NCBI GenBank assembly: GCA_002345965.1
Contig: DDTF01000044.1
Span: forward strand, 1-26,820
DNA: 26,820 nucleotides
Reading direction: 5' to 3'
From: Flammeovirgaceae bacterium UBA2371
GTDB taxonomy: Bacteria > Bacteroidota > Bacteroidia > Cytophagales > Cyclobacteriaceae
Within the stretch, counting starts at the first letter, position 1. Each line of letters starts with the position of its first letter. The translations under genes and the position numbers were made by a program. Under the pieces are notes generated by a model, which worked only from the letters and a program-made list of their open reading frames with translations, had not been told where the DNA came from and searched no databases. This document shows positions 7,552 to 14,567 of the stretch, piece by piece.

Positions 7552-8376
7552 TTATCGGTTGCTGAAATAATAGTTTAGTGCACTGATGATGTTGGGATTT
7601 CTTGATCCCATGTGATCGAGGTTTCTCTCGCGGTTTTTTGAAAGCTTGATGTTGGTATAATGGTTACGAAGGGTTAGGTAGAATGCCTCGAAAGGCGCCT
7701 GCATTCTGCCTAAGTTTTCCATCTCACCAATGCCCAGGAATACCAGTTGAGATCGATCCTTGTTATTGGCTCGGTTGAGCTTTTCCAATTGAAGCACTAC
7801 TTCATTGTCGAACCAGATGGAAGGACTTAACAACAGGTAGTTGCCAAACAAGTTGTTGTCTACGGCAAGTACGCATGCTCCGAATAACCCTCCATAAGAA
7901 TGGCCCATGATGATTCGGCCGTTTCGCGTAGTATCTACATTGAAATCTCGTTCCATAGTAGGTATCAGCTGATTCTTTATGAACTCCAGAAATTCAGCTC
8001 CACCCCCTGTCATTGAACTGACTTTAGTGGGCGTGTAATCCATGCTCCTATCCTGTCCATAGCCGATGCTTACAACTACCACATTTTGTGTTTGGTTGTT
8101 AGTAGAAATTTCTTTGCTGTGGTTGGACACAAATTCAAAGTTTTCCTCCCCATCCAGCACATAGAGGGTAGCATACTTCTCGCTGGATGAAAAGTAATCC
8201 TCGGGCAACCCCACTTTGATTTGATAGTTAGCTCCATTGGTGTTGGACTGAAGAGAGAACGATTTCGTGAGCGCAGGATCAAATTCTTCCACCTGGCAGG
8301 ATTGTAAGAAGAGAAGGCTTAGTAGGACGATAACGCCCAGGCCAAGCATCCATGTTTGTTGTTTTTTCATAATCAT
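7552..8376 (-). CDS. Esterase-like (alpha/beta hydrolase) lipoprotein
   Basis: A 274-aa protein with a lipoprotein signal ending LLFLQSC (Cys27 lipidated). It belongs to the putative esterase / IroE-like branch of alpha/beta hydrolases (PF00756 type). LYVLDGEENF (71-80) is the characteristic strand-loop after the N-terminal barrel, GHSYGGLFG (158-166) is the nucleophile elbow with Ser160, and His255 in LDHMGSRN is the likely catalytic His. Family members hydrolyse esters such as siderophore or feruloyl esters; the substrate here is unknown. The ATG at 8370 (MKKQQ) is an equally good start. It heads an operon with the barrel-like protein and the MDR enzyme, and its promoter carries the shared GlxA-type element at 8444-8471. 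Confidence 0.85.
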   Translation of the reverse strand: MIMKKQQTWMLGLGVIVLLSLLFLQSCQVEEFDPALTKSFSLQSNTNGANYQIKVGLPEDYFSSSEKYATLYVLDGEENFEFVSNHSKEISTNNQTQNVVVVSIGYGQDRSMDYTPTKVSSMTGGGAEFLEFIKNQLIPTMERDFNVDTTRNGRIIMGHSYGGLFGACVLAVDNNLFGNYLLLSPSIWFDNEVVLQLEKLNRANNKDRSQLVFLGIGEMENLGRMQAPFEAFYLTLRNHYTNIKLSKNRERNLDHMGSRNPNIISALNYYFSNR

Positions 8377-8413
8377 TTTGTTTTAGGTAAATGTTGTTTT
8401 GGTTTTGTTGAGA

Positions 8414-8471
8414 CAAAGGTCAGTGGCAAAATCATTCCCGCCTAGGTCAACAACGCGTCATAAAAGGACAA
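8414..8471 (-). promoter_or_regulatory. Promoter of the esterase operon with shared 28-bp element (copy A)
   Basis: Read on the minus strand, the 28-bp element at 8471-8444 contains TTGTCCT, then TTATGACG, then TTGACCT. Exactly 22 nt later comes GACCTTTG (8421-8414), one base from the TAnnTTTG -7 box. There is no TTTG -33 box at the usual distance, as expected for an activator-dependent promoter. It matches copy B (10641-10668) at 24 of 28 bases by my alignment. Confidence 0.65.
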
Positions 8472-8513
8472 GCTTTTAATTCCAATGAAAGGCATGCGAA
8501 TGATGGATCTCAT

Positions 8514-8570
8514 TTGTCCGTTCCTGACGCATTTGTGTCCTCCGAGGCATCCATCACCAGAATACCTTTG
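8514..8570 (+). promoter_or_regulatory. Promoter of the first GlxA gene with shared 28-bp element (copy C)
   Basis: The element at 8514-8541 contains TTGTCCG, CTGACG and GTGTCCT, matching copy A at 21 of 28 bases, with all three half-sites kept in phase. After 21 nt comes a perfect TAnnTTTG box, TACCTTTG (8563-8570). The ATG at 8603 follows about 30 nt after the predicted transcript start. This suggests autoregulation of the GlxA-type gene. Confidence 0.6.
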
Positions 8571-8602
8571 CTTCATGAATAACAACACTTAATAATTACC
8601 TC

Positions 8603-9532
8603 ATGAAAATTGCATTCATCATTCCTCCTGCAGTAGAGCTATTGGACCTTGCCGGACCGGTTCAGGTTTTTACAGAAGCCAAATTTTATGGTCATCCAAT
8701 AGACATGGAATTCTACTGTTATCAGGATAAACCTGTTTCGACATCAGGATTAGGTCTTGGAAAGCTCCTCCATTATAAGCAAGCCAGATTGAAAGAGGGC
8801 GATTTTGTATTCTTTCCCGGTATGGATCAGCAGTATGTGCGAAGCCATTCGTTCAAAGCTGAGAAGGAGCTTTTCATGTGGCTGAAGGAATGTGCCGACA
8901 AGAAGATAACCACATGTTCAGTTTGCAATGGTGCATTTGCTCTGGGTTATGCCGGATTATTAAATGATGTGGAGTGCACAACGCACTGGAGACGCGTAGA
9001 TGAATTACAAGCACAATTTCCGAAGGCCAAAGTCTTGACTGATATCATCTACGTCAAGAATAGCCACGTATACACCAGTGCCGGGATATCTGCTGGTATA
9101 GACCTGGCGTTGTCTGTACTGGAAGATGTGTCTGGTCCGCAATTTACCAACAAAGTGGCAAGAGGACTGGTGGTCTATTACCGGAGAAATGGAAGACGCA
9201 AACAAGAAACCATCTACCTGGATTTCAGGGAACACATCAATGGTAAAATCCATGAGGTTCAAGACTACCTCGTAGATCATGTAGGAAGTGATAATTCCAT
9301 CACCAACCTGGCCGAAATGGTGGGTATGAGTCCCCGCAATCTTTCCCGGGTGTTTAAAGAGGCAACGGGGACTACCATAGTTAATTACCTTACGCAGTTG
9401 CGATTGGCTCATGCCAAAACCATGCTTAAGAATTCAGAAAACAGCATGCACACCATCGCCAGGCATTGCGGTTTTAAAACTGTACGGCAGCTGCAAAGGA
9501 TATTAAAGCTGACTTCAGGATCATCCCACTGA
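8603..9532 (+). CDS. GlxA-type transcriptional regulator (DJ-1/PfpI + AraC HTH), copy 1
   Basis: A 309-aa regulator. Residues 1-190 form a DJ-1/PfpI-like domain: VELLDLAGPVQVFTEA (11-26), TTCSVCNGAFALGYAGLL (103-120) around the nucleophile-elbow position (Cys105, Cys108), ECTTHWRRVDEL, and TSAGISAGIDLAL (158-170). Residues 216-302 form an AraC-type double helix-turn-helix: ITNLAEMVGMSPRNLSRVFK (233-252) and SMHTIARHCGFKTVRQLQRI (281-300). In the GlxA family the DJ-1 part is thought to sense a ligand and usually lacks enzyme activity. The gene diverges from the esterase operon across a 226-bp region holding two copies of the shared element, so it is the best candidate for binding them (inference). 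Confidence 0.9.
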   Translation: MKIAFIIPPAVELLDLAGPVQVFTEAKFYGHPIDMEFYCYQDKPVSTSGLGLGKLLHYKQARLKEGDFVFFPGMDQQYVRSHSFKAEKELFMWLKECADKKITTCSVCNGAFALGYAGLLNDVECTTHWRRVDELQAQFPKAKVLTDIIYVKNSHVYTSAGISAGIDLALSVLEDVSGPQFTNKVARGLVVYYRRNGRRKQETIYLDFREHINGKIHEVQDYLVDHVGSDNSITNLAEMVGMSPRNLSRVFKEATGTTIVNYLTQLRLAHAKTMLKNSENSMHTIARHCGFKTVRQLQRILKLTSGSSH

Positions 9533-9581
9533 TTGATAACCGCTTTATACAAGGCTACACAAGCAAAGGCCAGAAAATAAA

Positions 9582-9598
9582 TTGAGAGCCGTTCTCAA
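9582..9598. repeat. Inverted repeat between the two GlxA genes
   Basis: TTGAGA, 5 nt, TCTCAA lies in the 129-bp gap between the tandem regulators. It has no T-run behind it, so a terminator is unlikely. The shared 28-bp element and a TAnnTTTG box are both absent from this gap, so the second regulator is probably expressed by read-through or from a promoter I cannot see. Confidence 0.35.
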
Positions 9599-9661
9599 CA
9601 AGAGCTATTCATTATGGCTATCTTCGATAAGCCTTAAGTTATCCAATAGGCAAACCGATCC

Positions 9662-10570
9662 ATGAAGCTAGCGTTTATTGTTCCGCCCCATGTTGAATTA
9701 TTGGATTTGGCGGGACCGGCTCAGGTGTTTACTGAGGCCATATCACAAGGCCTTGATGCAACAATGGAGTTTTACAGTATTCAGGAAGCAAACACCTCTA
9801 CTGCAGGCGTTGCTTTTGGCGTTATAAAAAATTATAAAGAGGCTGACTTAAAAGCCGGTGACTTCCTGTTCGTGCCAGGTACAGACCACAGCTATTTGCA
9901 AAGTGGTCTGTTTGCTGAGGAGCAAAGTTTTTTTAGTTGGTTAGCGCACTGTGCTGAAAGCAAAGTAAACACCTGCTCAATCTGCACGGGTGCCTTTTTC
10001 TTGGGTGAAGCGGGACTGCTGGATAACAGGGAATGCACTACACACTGGAGACGAACGGACGAACTGAAATCTCGCTTTCCAAAAGCAAAAGTACTGGAGG
10101 ACACCCTTTATGTAAAAAGTGATATTATATACACGAGTGCCGGCATTAGTGCAGGCATCGATCTTGCACTGGCCATTTTGGAAAACCTGAAAAGTCCTCA
10201 CTTCGTTCACAAGGTAGCACGGGGTCTTGTGGTATATCACAGGCGTGATCAGTCCCATTCCCAAAGAAGTATATACCTGGATTTCAGAAATCACATCAAT
10301 CCAAAAATTCATGAAGTGCAGGATTTTCTCATTAATAACCTGGCAAAAGAAAACTCAATTGAAGATTTGGCAGAAATGATCGCCATGAGCCCAAGAAATC
10401 TGAGCCGGGTATTTAAAGAATCCACCGGGCTGACCATTGTTGAATACCTTACTGAACTTCGCAGGGAGATGGCAAAAACCTTACTCAATAATCCTGCCTT
10501 CACCATCGATTACATCGCTTCACAATGCGGGTATAAAACCCCCAGGCAGCTGCAGCGAATATTGAAGTAA
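9662..10570 (+). CDS. GlxA-type transcriptional regulator (DJ-1/PfpI + AraC HTH), copy 2
   Basis: A 302-aa paralogue of the preceding gene, colinear along its whole length: VELLDLAGPAQVFTEA (11-26), NTCSICTGAFFLGEAGLL (103-120), ECTTHWRRTDELKSRFPKAK, TSAGISAGIDLAL, then the AraC double HTH with IEDLAEMIAMSPRNLSRVFK and FTIDYIASQCGYKTPRQLQR. The first-helix sequence SPRNLSRVFKE is identical in both copies, so they may recognise the same DNA. The sensor half differs more (CTGAF for CNGAF, different 27-60 region), which fits a duplication followed by ligand specialisation. No member of the shared element lies upstream of this copy. Family call firm; effector unknown. Confidence 0.9.
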   Translation: MKLAFIVPPHVELLDLAGPAQVFTEAISQGLDATMEFYSIQEANTSTAGVAFGVIKNYKEADLKAGDFLFVPGTDHSYLQSGLFAEEQSFFSWLAHCAESKVNTCSICTGAFFLGEAGLLDNRECTTHWRRTDELKSRFPKAKVLEDTLYVKSDIIYTSAGISAGIDLALAILENLKSPHFVHKVARGLVVYHRRDQSHSQRSIYLDFRNHINPKIHEVQDFLINNLAKENSIEDLAEMIAMSPRNLSRVFKESTGLTIVEYLTELRREMAKTLLNNPAFTIDYIASQCGYKTPRQLQRILK

Positions 10571-10640
10571 TAGTCGCACATAGCAATTCGTGAATGCTAT
10601 AACCCAACCTTCCGATGTGCTAAACCTAAAGACAAATACG

Positions 10641-10698
10641 TTGTCCTATTATGACGTGATCTTGACCTTTGAATGTGTACGAAGGCGCCCCACCTTTG
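10641..10698 (+). promoter_or_regulatory. Promoter of the DUF6010-like gene with shared 28-bp element (copy B)
   Basis: The element at 10641-10668 reads TTGTCCTATTATGACG, then a variable 5 nt, then TTGACCT. Exactly 22 nt on is CACCTTTG (10691-10698), one base from TAnnTTTG. This copy also has TTTG at 10668-10671, 19 nt before the -7 box, so unlike copies A and C it may have basal activity. The coding start at 10737 lies about 30 nt after the predicted transcript start. Confidence 0.65.
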
Positions 10699-10736
10699 TG
10701 GTGAACACAAACAAACCCATTTAAAATTCCATCACC

Positions 10737-11126
10737 ATGATTGCTACCCTAATAGGAATATCATCAAGTTTAATAACCATACTGATTTTCTATTTCCTGA
10801 AACGATTGGACAAAAACACCATCTATGGTTTAATCCTTATGGGAATTGCATTCCTTTACATTGGATACACATGGACCAACCTCGAAGTTGCCATCATAAG
10901 CTTCATTCAAGTATTATTCTTTCTGCCCTTTGCCTATTTGGGAATTAAGAAAAATGCATACTATTTAGTGGCCGGATATTTTCTCCACGGAATATGGGAT
11001 GTGGTATACCCTTTTCTTGGCAGCCCTGACTTACTTCCTCCCGATTACGATTATTTCTGTATTACGTATGATGTTATTGTTGCCCTTTATCTTTTAATCA
11101 TTAATCACAAAACAGACAGCAATTAA
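10737..11126 (+). CDS. Small four-helix membrane protein, DUF6010-like
   Basis: A 129-aa integral membrane protein with about four helices: residues 2-20, 30-50, 53-72 with a short polar turn, and a final helix near 105-122. The conserved-looking stretch is GYFLHGIWDVVYPF with a following acidic PPDYDYFCITYDV, which places His, Trp and Asp in or near the membrane. It resembles proteins named DUF6010 in current annotation, from memory. No function is known. It converges on the M13 peptidase gene with an 11-bp gap. Its promoter carries the same element as the esterase operon and the first GlxA gene, which links it to that regulon. Confidence 0.75.
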   Translation: MIATLIGISSSLITILIFYFLKRLDKNTIYGLILMGIAFLYIGYTWTNLEVAIISFIQVLFFLPFAYLGIKKNAYYLVAGYFLHGIWDVVYPFLGSPDLLPPDYDYFCITYDVIVALYLLIINHKTDSN

Positions 11127-11137
11127 TAACTCTTCTC

Positions 11138-13150
11138 CTACCAAATTTTTATCCGCTCCTCTTCAGGCTTATAATTTTTATCACCGGGTTGCAGCGCAAA
11201 GGCTTCATAAAACGGAGTGAAATTCATGAGCGGTCCGTTTACGCGCCACATGGCTGGCGAATGGGAATTCGTATTCACATAAGTACGCATGTATTCATCG
11301 CGGGTCTTTACACGCCATATGCGGGCTACTGACAGGAAGAACCGTTGGTCAGGTGTAAAGCCATCAATTTTAGTATCACCCTGCCCCTGCTCGGTCAGTT
11401 TAAACGCATCATAGGCGATGGAAATACCACCATTGTCTGCCGTGTTTTCTCCAATGGTCATGGCGCCTTTAATATGCACTGTGTCGAGTACCGTGAAGGT
11501 ATTGTAGCGGTCGATCAACAATTGTGTCTTGGCATTGAACTTCTTATAGTCTTCATCCGTCCACCAGTTTTTTACATTACCGTCTTTATCGTATTGTGCA
11601 CCCTGGTCATCAAAAGCATGGGTCAATTCATGACCGATCACCATGCCAATACCTCCGTAGTTGATGGCATCGTCTGTATACAAATCAAAGTAAGGGTATT
11701 GCAGAATGCCTGCAGGAAAAACAATCTCGTTGAAAGAGGGTCTGTAATAAGCCGTCACAGTAGAAGGTGACGGGCCCCACTCATGTCGGTAAGGTGGCTT
11801 GTTCAGCTTGCCCAGTTGATACTGATATTCATCTTGCTTCAGCGCTATTACATTTTCAAAATATTTGTCCCTTTGCATCGTAACATTGTACTCTCTCCAG
11901 ATATCAGGATAACCTAGTTTTTTGGTAATGGCATTGAGCTTCTCTTTGGCTTTGACCTTGGTGCTGTCGCTCATCCAATCCAGGTTGTTGATTCTGTTTT
12001 CAAATGCCTTGGTAAGATTATCCACCAATTCACCCACACGTTTTTTGGCATCTTCGCCAAAATGTCTTTTCACATACAACTGTCCCAGTGCAAAACTCAG
12101 TTGCCGGTCTACTTCCTGCGCGATCACTTGTGTGCGTGGTTTTTCCGTAGATTGTCCCGTCAAGGCTTTGTTGTATTCGAAGGAGGCCTGCTCAAAAGAA
12201 CGACTCAGGTATGGGTCATAGGCGGATATCGTACTGGCCTTGAGGTACACTTTCCAGTCGTTGATAGAAACGGATTGCAACATCGCATTCAGCTTATCAT
12301 AATAAGCGGGCTGCCTTACATCCAGTGTGTCGGTGTCCAGGCCAAGGTGGTTGAGCAGGGATGGCCATCCGATGTGAGGCTGTGTTTTTTGAAGTTCGGC
12401 AACAGACAGTTTGTGGTAGTTATTCTTTACCTGCCTGCGTTCTATTCTTGTTTTGTGTGAAGTGGCCAGCTGCTTTTCGATGCCATAGGCCAGCGCTGCC
12501 TTTCTGGAAGCTTCGTCCCGCGCATCACCGGTAAGCTCAAACAAAGTGGCTATATATTTTTTGTATTCATTTTGAATACCGATGGTAGGTGCGTTGGTAT
12601 TGAAATAATAGTCGCGATCGGGTAAGCCGATGCCTGCCTGGCTGAAGTGCGCAATATTGATGGTGCTGTTCTTATCGTCAGGTGAGATATTGAAACGAAA
12701 AAGGGAGTAGTTCCCTACCTTCATTTGATCGGCCACAAAGCGCATGAGGGTAGCTTTGTCTTTGATGGCCTCGATACTGGTAAGCACGGGTTGAATAGGC
12801 TCAAAGCCTCGTTGGTTAATGGCGGTAGAATCCATACCTGATGCGTAGAAATCCCCTACCTTTTGCTCCACACTTCCCTGGGGGTGTGTGCCTGCAGCTA
12901 CTTCTTCCAGAATTTGTTGCAGCAATACCTTTTGAGGAATATTGAGAAAACTGTAGGAACCCACTCCCGACTGGTCATCAGCAATCTTTGCTGTATCATA
13001 CCAGGTACCGTTGACGTACATGAAGAAGTTGTCTCCAGGTTTGATAGAAGGGCTCAGCCCTTTTACATCTACAAATTGTCTTTCTGCTTTTTCTGTACAG
13101 GCAGTGGCCACAAGGGCAATGAGTGCGCAATAAAGTAATCTTTTCATCAA
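11138..13150 (-). CDS. M13 family metallopeptidase lipoprotein (PepO/neprilysin-like)
   Basis: A 670-aa zinc endopeptidase. The N-terminus has a lipoprotein signal (LIALVATAC), so it is probably anchored in the envelope. The large M13 N-terminal domain begins at VKGLSPSIKPGDNFFMYVNGTW. The catalytic part has HELTHAFDDQG at 507-517 (zinc ligands His507 and His511, catalytic Glu508) and GENTADNGG with Glu568 as third ligand. The tail has ARIWRVKTRDEYMR, NSHSPAMWRVNGPL and the family's C-terminal aromatic ending (KIW). M13 enzymes cut small peptides; bacterial ones can scavenge nutrients or degrade peptides. Length is normal and all key residues are present. It follows the methyltransferase after a 161-bp gap containing tandem palindromes. 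Confidence 0.95.
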   Translation of the reverse strand: MMKRLLYCALIALVATACTEKAERQFVDVKGLSPSIKPGDNFFMYVNGTWYDTAKIADDQSGVGSYSFLNIPQKVLLQQILEEVAAGTHPQGSVEQKVGDFYASGMDSTAINQRGFEPIQPVLTSIEAIKDKATLMRFVADQMKVGNYSLFRFNISPDDKNSTINIAHFSQAGIGLPDRDYYFNTNAPTIGIQNEYKKYIATLFELTGDARDEASRKAALAYGIEKQLATSHKTRIERRQVKNNYHKLSVAELQKTQPHIGWPSLLNHLGLDTDTLDVRQPAYYDKLNAMLQSVSINDWKVYLKASTISAYDPYLSRSFEQASFEYNKALTGQSTEKPRTQVIAQEVDRQLSFALGQLYVKRHFGEDAKKRVGELVDNLTKAFENRINNLDWMSDSTKVKAKEKLNAITKKLGYPDIWREYNVTMQRDKYFENVIALKQDEYQYQLGKLNKPPYRHEWGPSPSTVTAYYRPSFNEIVFPAGILQYPYFDLYTDDAINYGGIGMVIGHELTHAFDDQGAQYDKDGNVKNWWTDEDYKKFNAKTQLLIDRYNTFTVLDTVHIKGAMTIGENTADNGGISIAYDAFKLTEQGQGDTKIDGFTPDQRFFLSVARIWRVKTRDEYMRTYVNTNSHSPAMWRVNGPLMNFTPFYEAFALQPGDKNYKPEEERIKIW

Positions 13151-13250
13151 AGGGTGGTTTGATTCAGTTATGGTGAAAGGTAGAGAAATTTAGAAGCGGG
13201 CAGGTGAAATATTCTGTGAGTGGTTTGATGGAGGTGTAGTGTACCTCTAA

Positions 13251-13278
13251 ACTGACCGGGTCATCTGACCCAGTCAGT
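13251..13278. promoter_or_regulatory. Tandem 11-bp palindromes (putative operator)
   Basis: TGACCGGGTCA (13253-13263) and TGACCCAGTCA (13266-13276) are each palindromic around a central base or triplet, with centres 13 bp apart. Together they also form an imperfect 13-bp hairpin with a 2-nt loop. They lie about 100 bp upstream of the M13 start and 34 bp after the methyltransferase stop. No T-run follows on the minus strand, so an operator for a dimeric repressor (TetR-like geometry) is more likely than a terminator. Which protein binds is unknown. Confidence 0.4.
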
Positions 13279-13311
13279 ATATAAAGTGCCCGAAATTTTC
13301 CTGCCGTTTTA

Positions 13312-14145
13312 TCAGGCAGGTATGTCAACGGTAACGCGCAGGAACGTGGCTGGTATGGTGGTTACGTTTGACTTCGTACTGGTGTTTTGTCTTTTGAATA
13401 ACATCTCAAGCTCAAATTGCAAGTCATCGGCTTTGCCATTTGCTTTGGCAGCCTCAAAAGCATTCATGGTAGGTCCATAATACATTTTGAAATCGCGAAC
13501 AAATGCATCGGTTGTTCCCGAGTAATGAAATACCCAGGTATCTCTTAGGAAGGAAATGTTTTCCTCAGGTATACCTGCCTGGCCAAATCGGTCAATCACG
13601 TGTTTTGCTACACCCCAGAGCATAGGACTGATGAACCCTTCAGGTGGTGGTGGTGTGAAGGCTGAACTGATCTTCAATAATTGTGCTACCAGTGTAGGAT
13701 CGTCTGGTATCCAATTGCCCATGACTATTCTGCCTCCTGGTTTGGTAACACGCACCATTTCTTTGGCTACCTCATTGGGTTTTGGTGCGAACATAGCACC
13801 AAAAATGCTGACCACCCTGTCGAAGGAGTGATCCTCCAGCTGTAGGTTGCAAGCATCACCATGTTGAAAAGTAATGTTGGAGAGCTGGCTCTTCTTCGCT
13901 CGAAGGTTGCCTGCCTCTACCAGATTGCGGGCGATGTCTACGCCCAAAACCTTGGCGCCTCGTTTGGCAGCAGGGATGGCCGTAGTACCATCACCGCAGC
14001 CCAGGTCCAATACATAGTGTTCTTTTGTAATGCCCAATTCGTTGACGAGCGCTTCTCCGCTTCCCCTCATGCTTTCTGCAATGCGGGTGAAATCACCCTT
14101 TTCCCATAAAGCTTGATTGGGATTAATGATATAAGTTGTTTCCAT
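13312..14145 (-). CDS. Class I SAM-dependent methyltransferase
   Basis: A 277-aa Rossmann-fold methyltransferase. Motif I is VLDLGCGDG at 45-53, the acidic residue ending strand 2 is Asp70 (VLGVDIARN), motif II-like ITFQHGDACNL and SFDRVVSIFGAMF follow, and VTKPGGRIVMGNW is the post-strand-5 signature. The C-terminal 100 residues vary and should set the substrate, which cannot be told from sequence; small molecules of the UbiE/Methyltransf_11 type are most likely. A 38-aa membrane peptide is encoded 27 bp upstream on the same strand and probably shares the transcript. Confidence 0.88.
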   Translation of the reverse strand: METTYIINPNQALWEKGDFTRIAESMRGSGEALVNELGITKEHYVLDLGCGDGTTAIPAAKRGAKVLGVDIARNLVEAGNLRAKKSQLSNITFQHGDACNLQLEDHSFDRVVSIFGAMFAPKPNEVAKEMVRVTKPGGRIVMGNWIPDDPTLVAQLLKISSAFTPPPPEGFISPMLWGVAKHVIDRFGQAGIPEENISFLRDTWVFHYSGTTDAFVRDFKMYYGPTMNAFEAAKANGKADDLQFELEMLFKRQNTSTKSNVTTIPATFLRVTVDIPA

Positions 14146-14172
14146 GGTTTTGTAATTTATTTTGTACTGCTT

Positions 14173-14289
14173 TTAGAAATTATAGAATAAGCCATCTTTC
14201 AGAATTTTGATGACAATAAATAACACTACGCTGAGCCCAGCCAGCAAGGTCATGATCTGCTTCACTTTTGTTCCATCCGTTTTGTTCAT
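14173..14289 (-). CDS. 38-aa single-helix membrane peptide
   Basis: A short ORF with ATG at 14289 and TAA ending at 14173. The peptide starts MNKTDGTKVKQIM, continues with a hydrophobic helix (TLLAGLSVVLFIVI, residues about 14-27) and ends KILKDGLFYNF. The charged-hydrophobic-charged layout is that of real bitopic small membrane proteins. It lies between a good TAnnTTTG box (14333-14340) and the methyltransferase start, 27 bp away, so it would be the first gene of that transcript. I do not recognise a family. It may be a true small protein or a leader peptide; coding status is not certain. Confidence 0.5.
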   Translation of the reverse strand: MNKTDGTKVKQIMTLLAGLSVVLFIVIKILKDGLFYNF

Positions 14290-14313
14290 GTTGTTTTAGT
14301 TTTACGTTTGACA

Positions 14314-14340
14314 TTTGATGACATCAAAACGGCAAAGCTA
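14314..14340 (-). promoter_or_regulatory. -7 box with overlapping-start palindrome for the small-peptide/methyltransferase transcript
   Basis: On the minus strand TAGCTTTG (14340-14333) is a perfect TAnnTTTG box; I find no TTG at the -33 distance. Immediately downstream, where transcription should start, lies a perfect 15-bp palindrome TTTGATG-A-CATCAAA (14314-14328). That position suits a repressor operator. The first coding ATG is at 14289. Confidence 0.45.
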
Positions 14341-14518
14341 TTCGGCAGGCTGAGCTTCAGGATTGGTTTATTCTACCAGTAACATGGCTGAATGTTGCAA
14401 ACCTTCAATTCTCAAGAAATTCCAATAAAAATTTGAGCTTCGTGTAAGACGGCTAACGGTTGTGAGAAGGGTGTGGTGACGTAATGACAAGGGATTGGAA
14501 CACCGGGACAGATCCTTT

Positions 14519-14567
14519 GAAAAAGGCCAGCCTATTTGAGATCATCCAACAACTCCAGCTGGCCTTT
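14519..14567 (-). terminator. Rho-independent terminator of the TPR-AraC gene
   Basis: Minus-strand transcription meets AAAGGCCAGC (14567-14558), a 26-nt loop that contains the last codons and stop, then the complement GCTGGCCTTT (14531-14522) running into a T-rich tail. The stem is 10 bp and perfect; the long loop is unusual. Confidence 0.6.

Noticed and set aside
9533..9661. Possible fourth copy of the 28-bp element before the second GlxA gene
   Set aside because: Searched both strands; none of the TGTCC/TGACG half-sites occur in the gap.
10578..10601. Imperfect ATAGCA ... TGCTAT hairpin after the second GlxA gene
   Set aside because: Short stem with a bulge and no T-run; may be chance.
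10673..10948. 91-codon plus-strand ORF overlapping the DUF6010-like gene
   Set aside because: Low-complexity out-of-frame shadow; it also covers the predicted promoter.
13300..13320. CCTGCC ... GGCAGG hairpin at the methyltransferase stop
   Set aside because: Only a 6-bp stem and no T-run on the minus strand.
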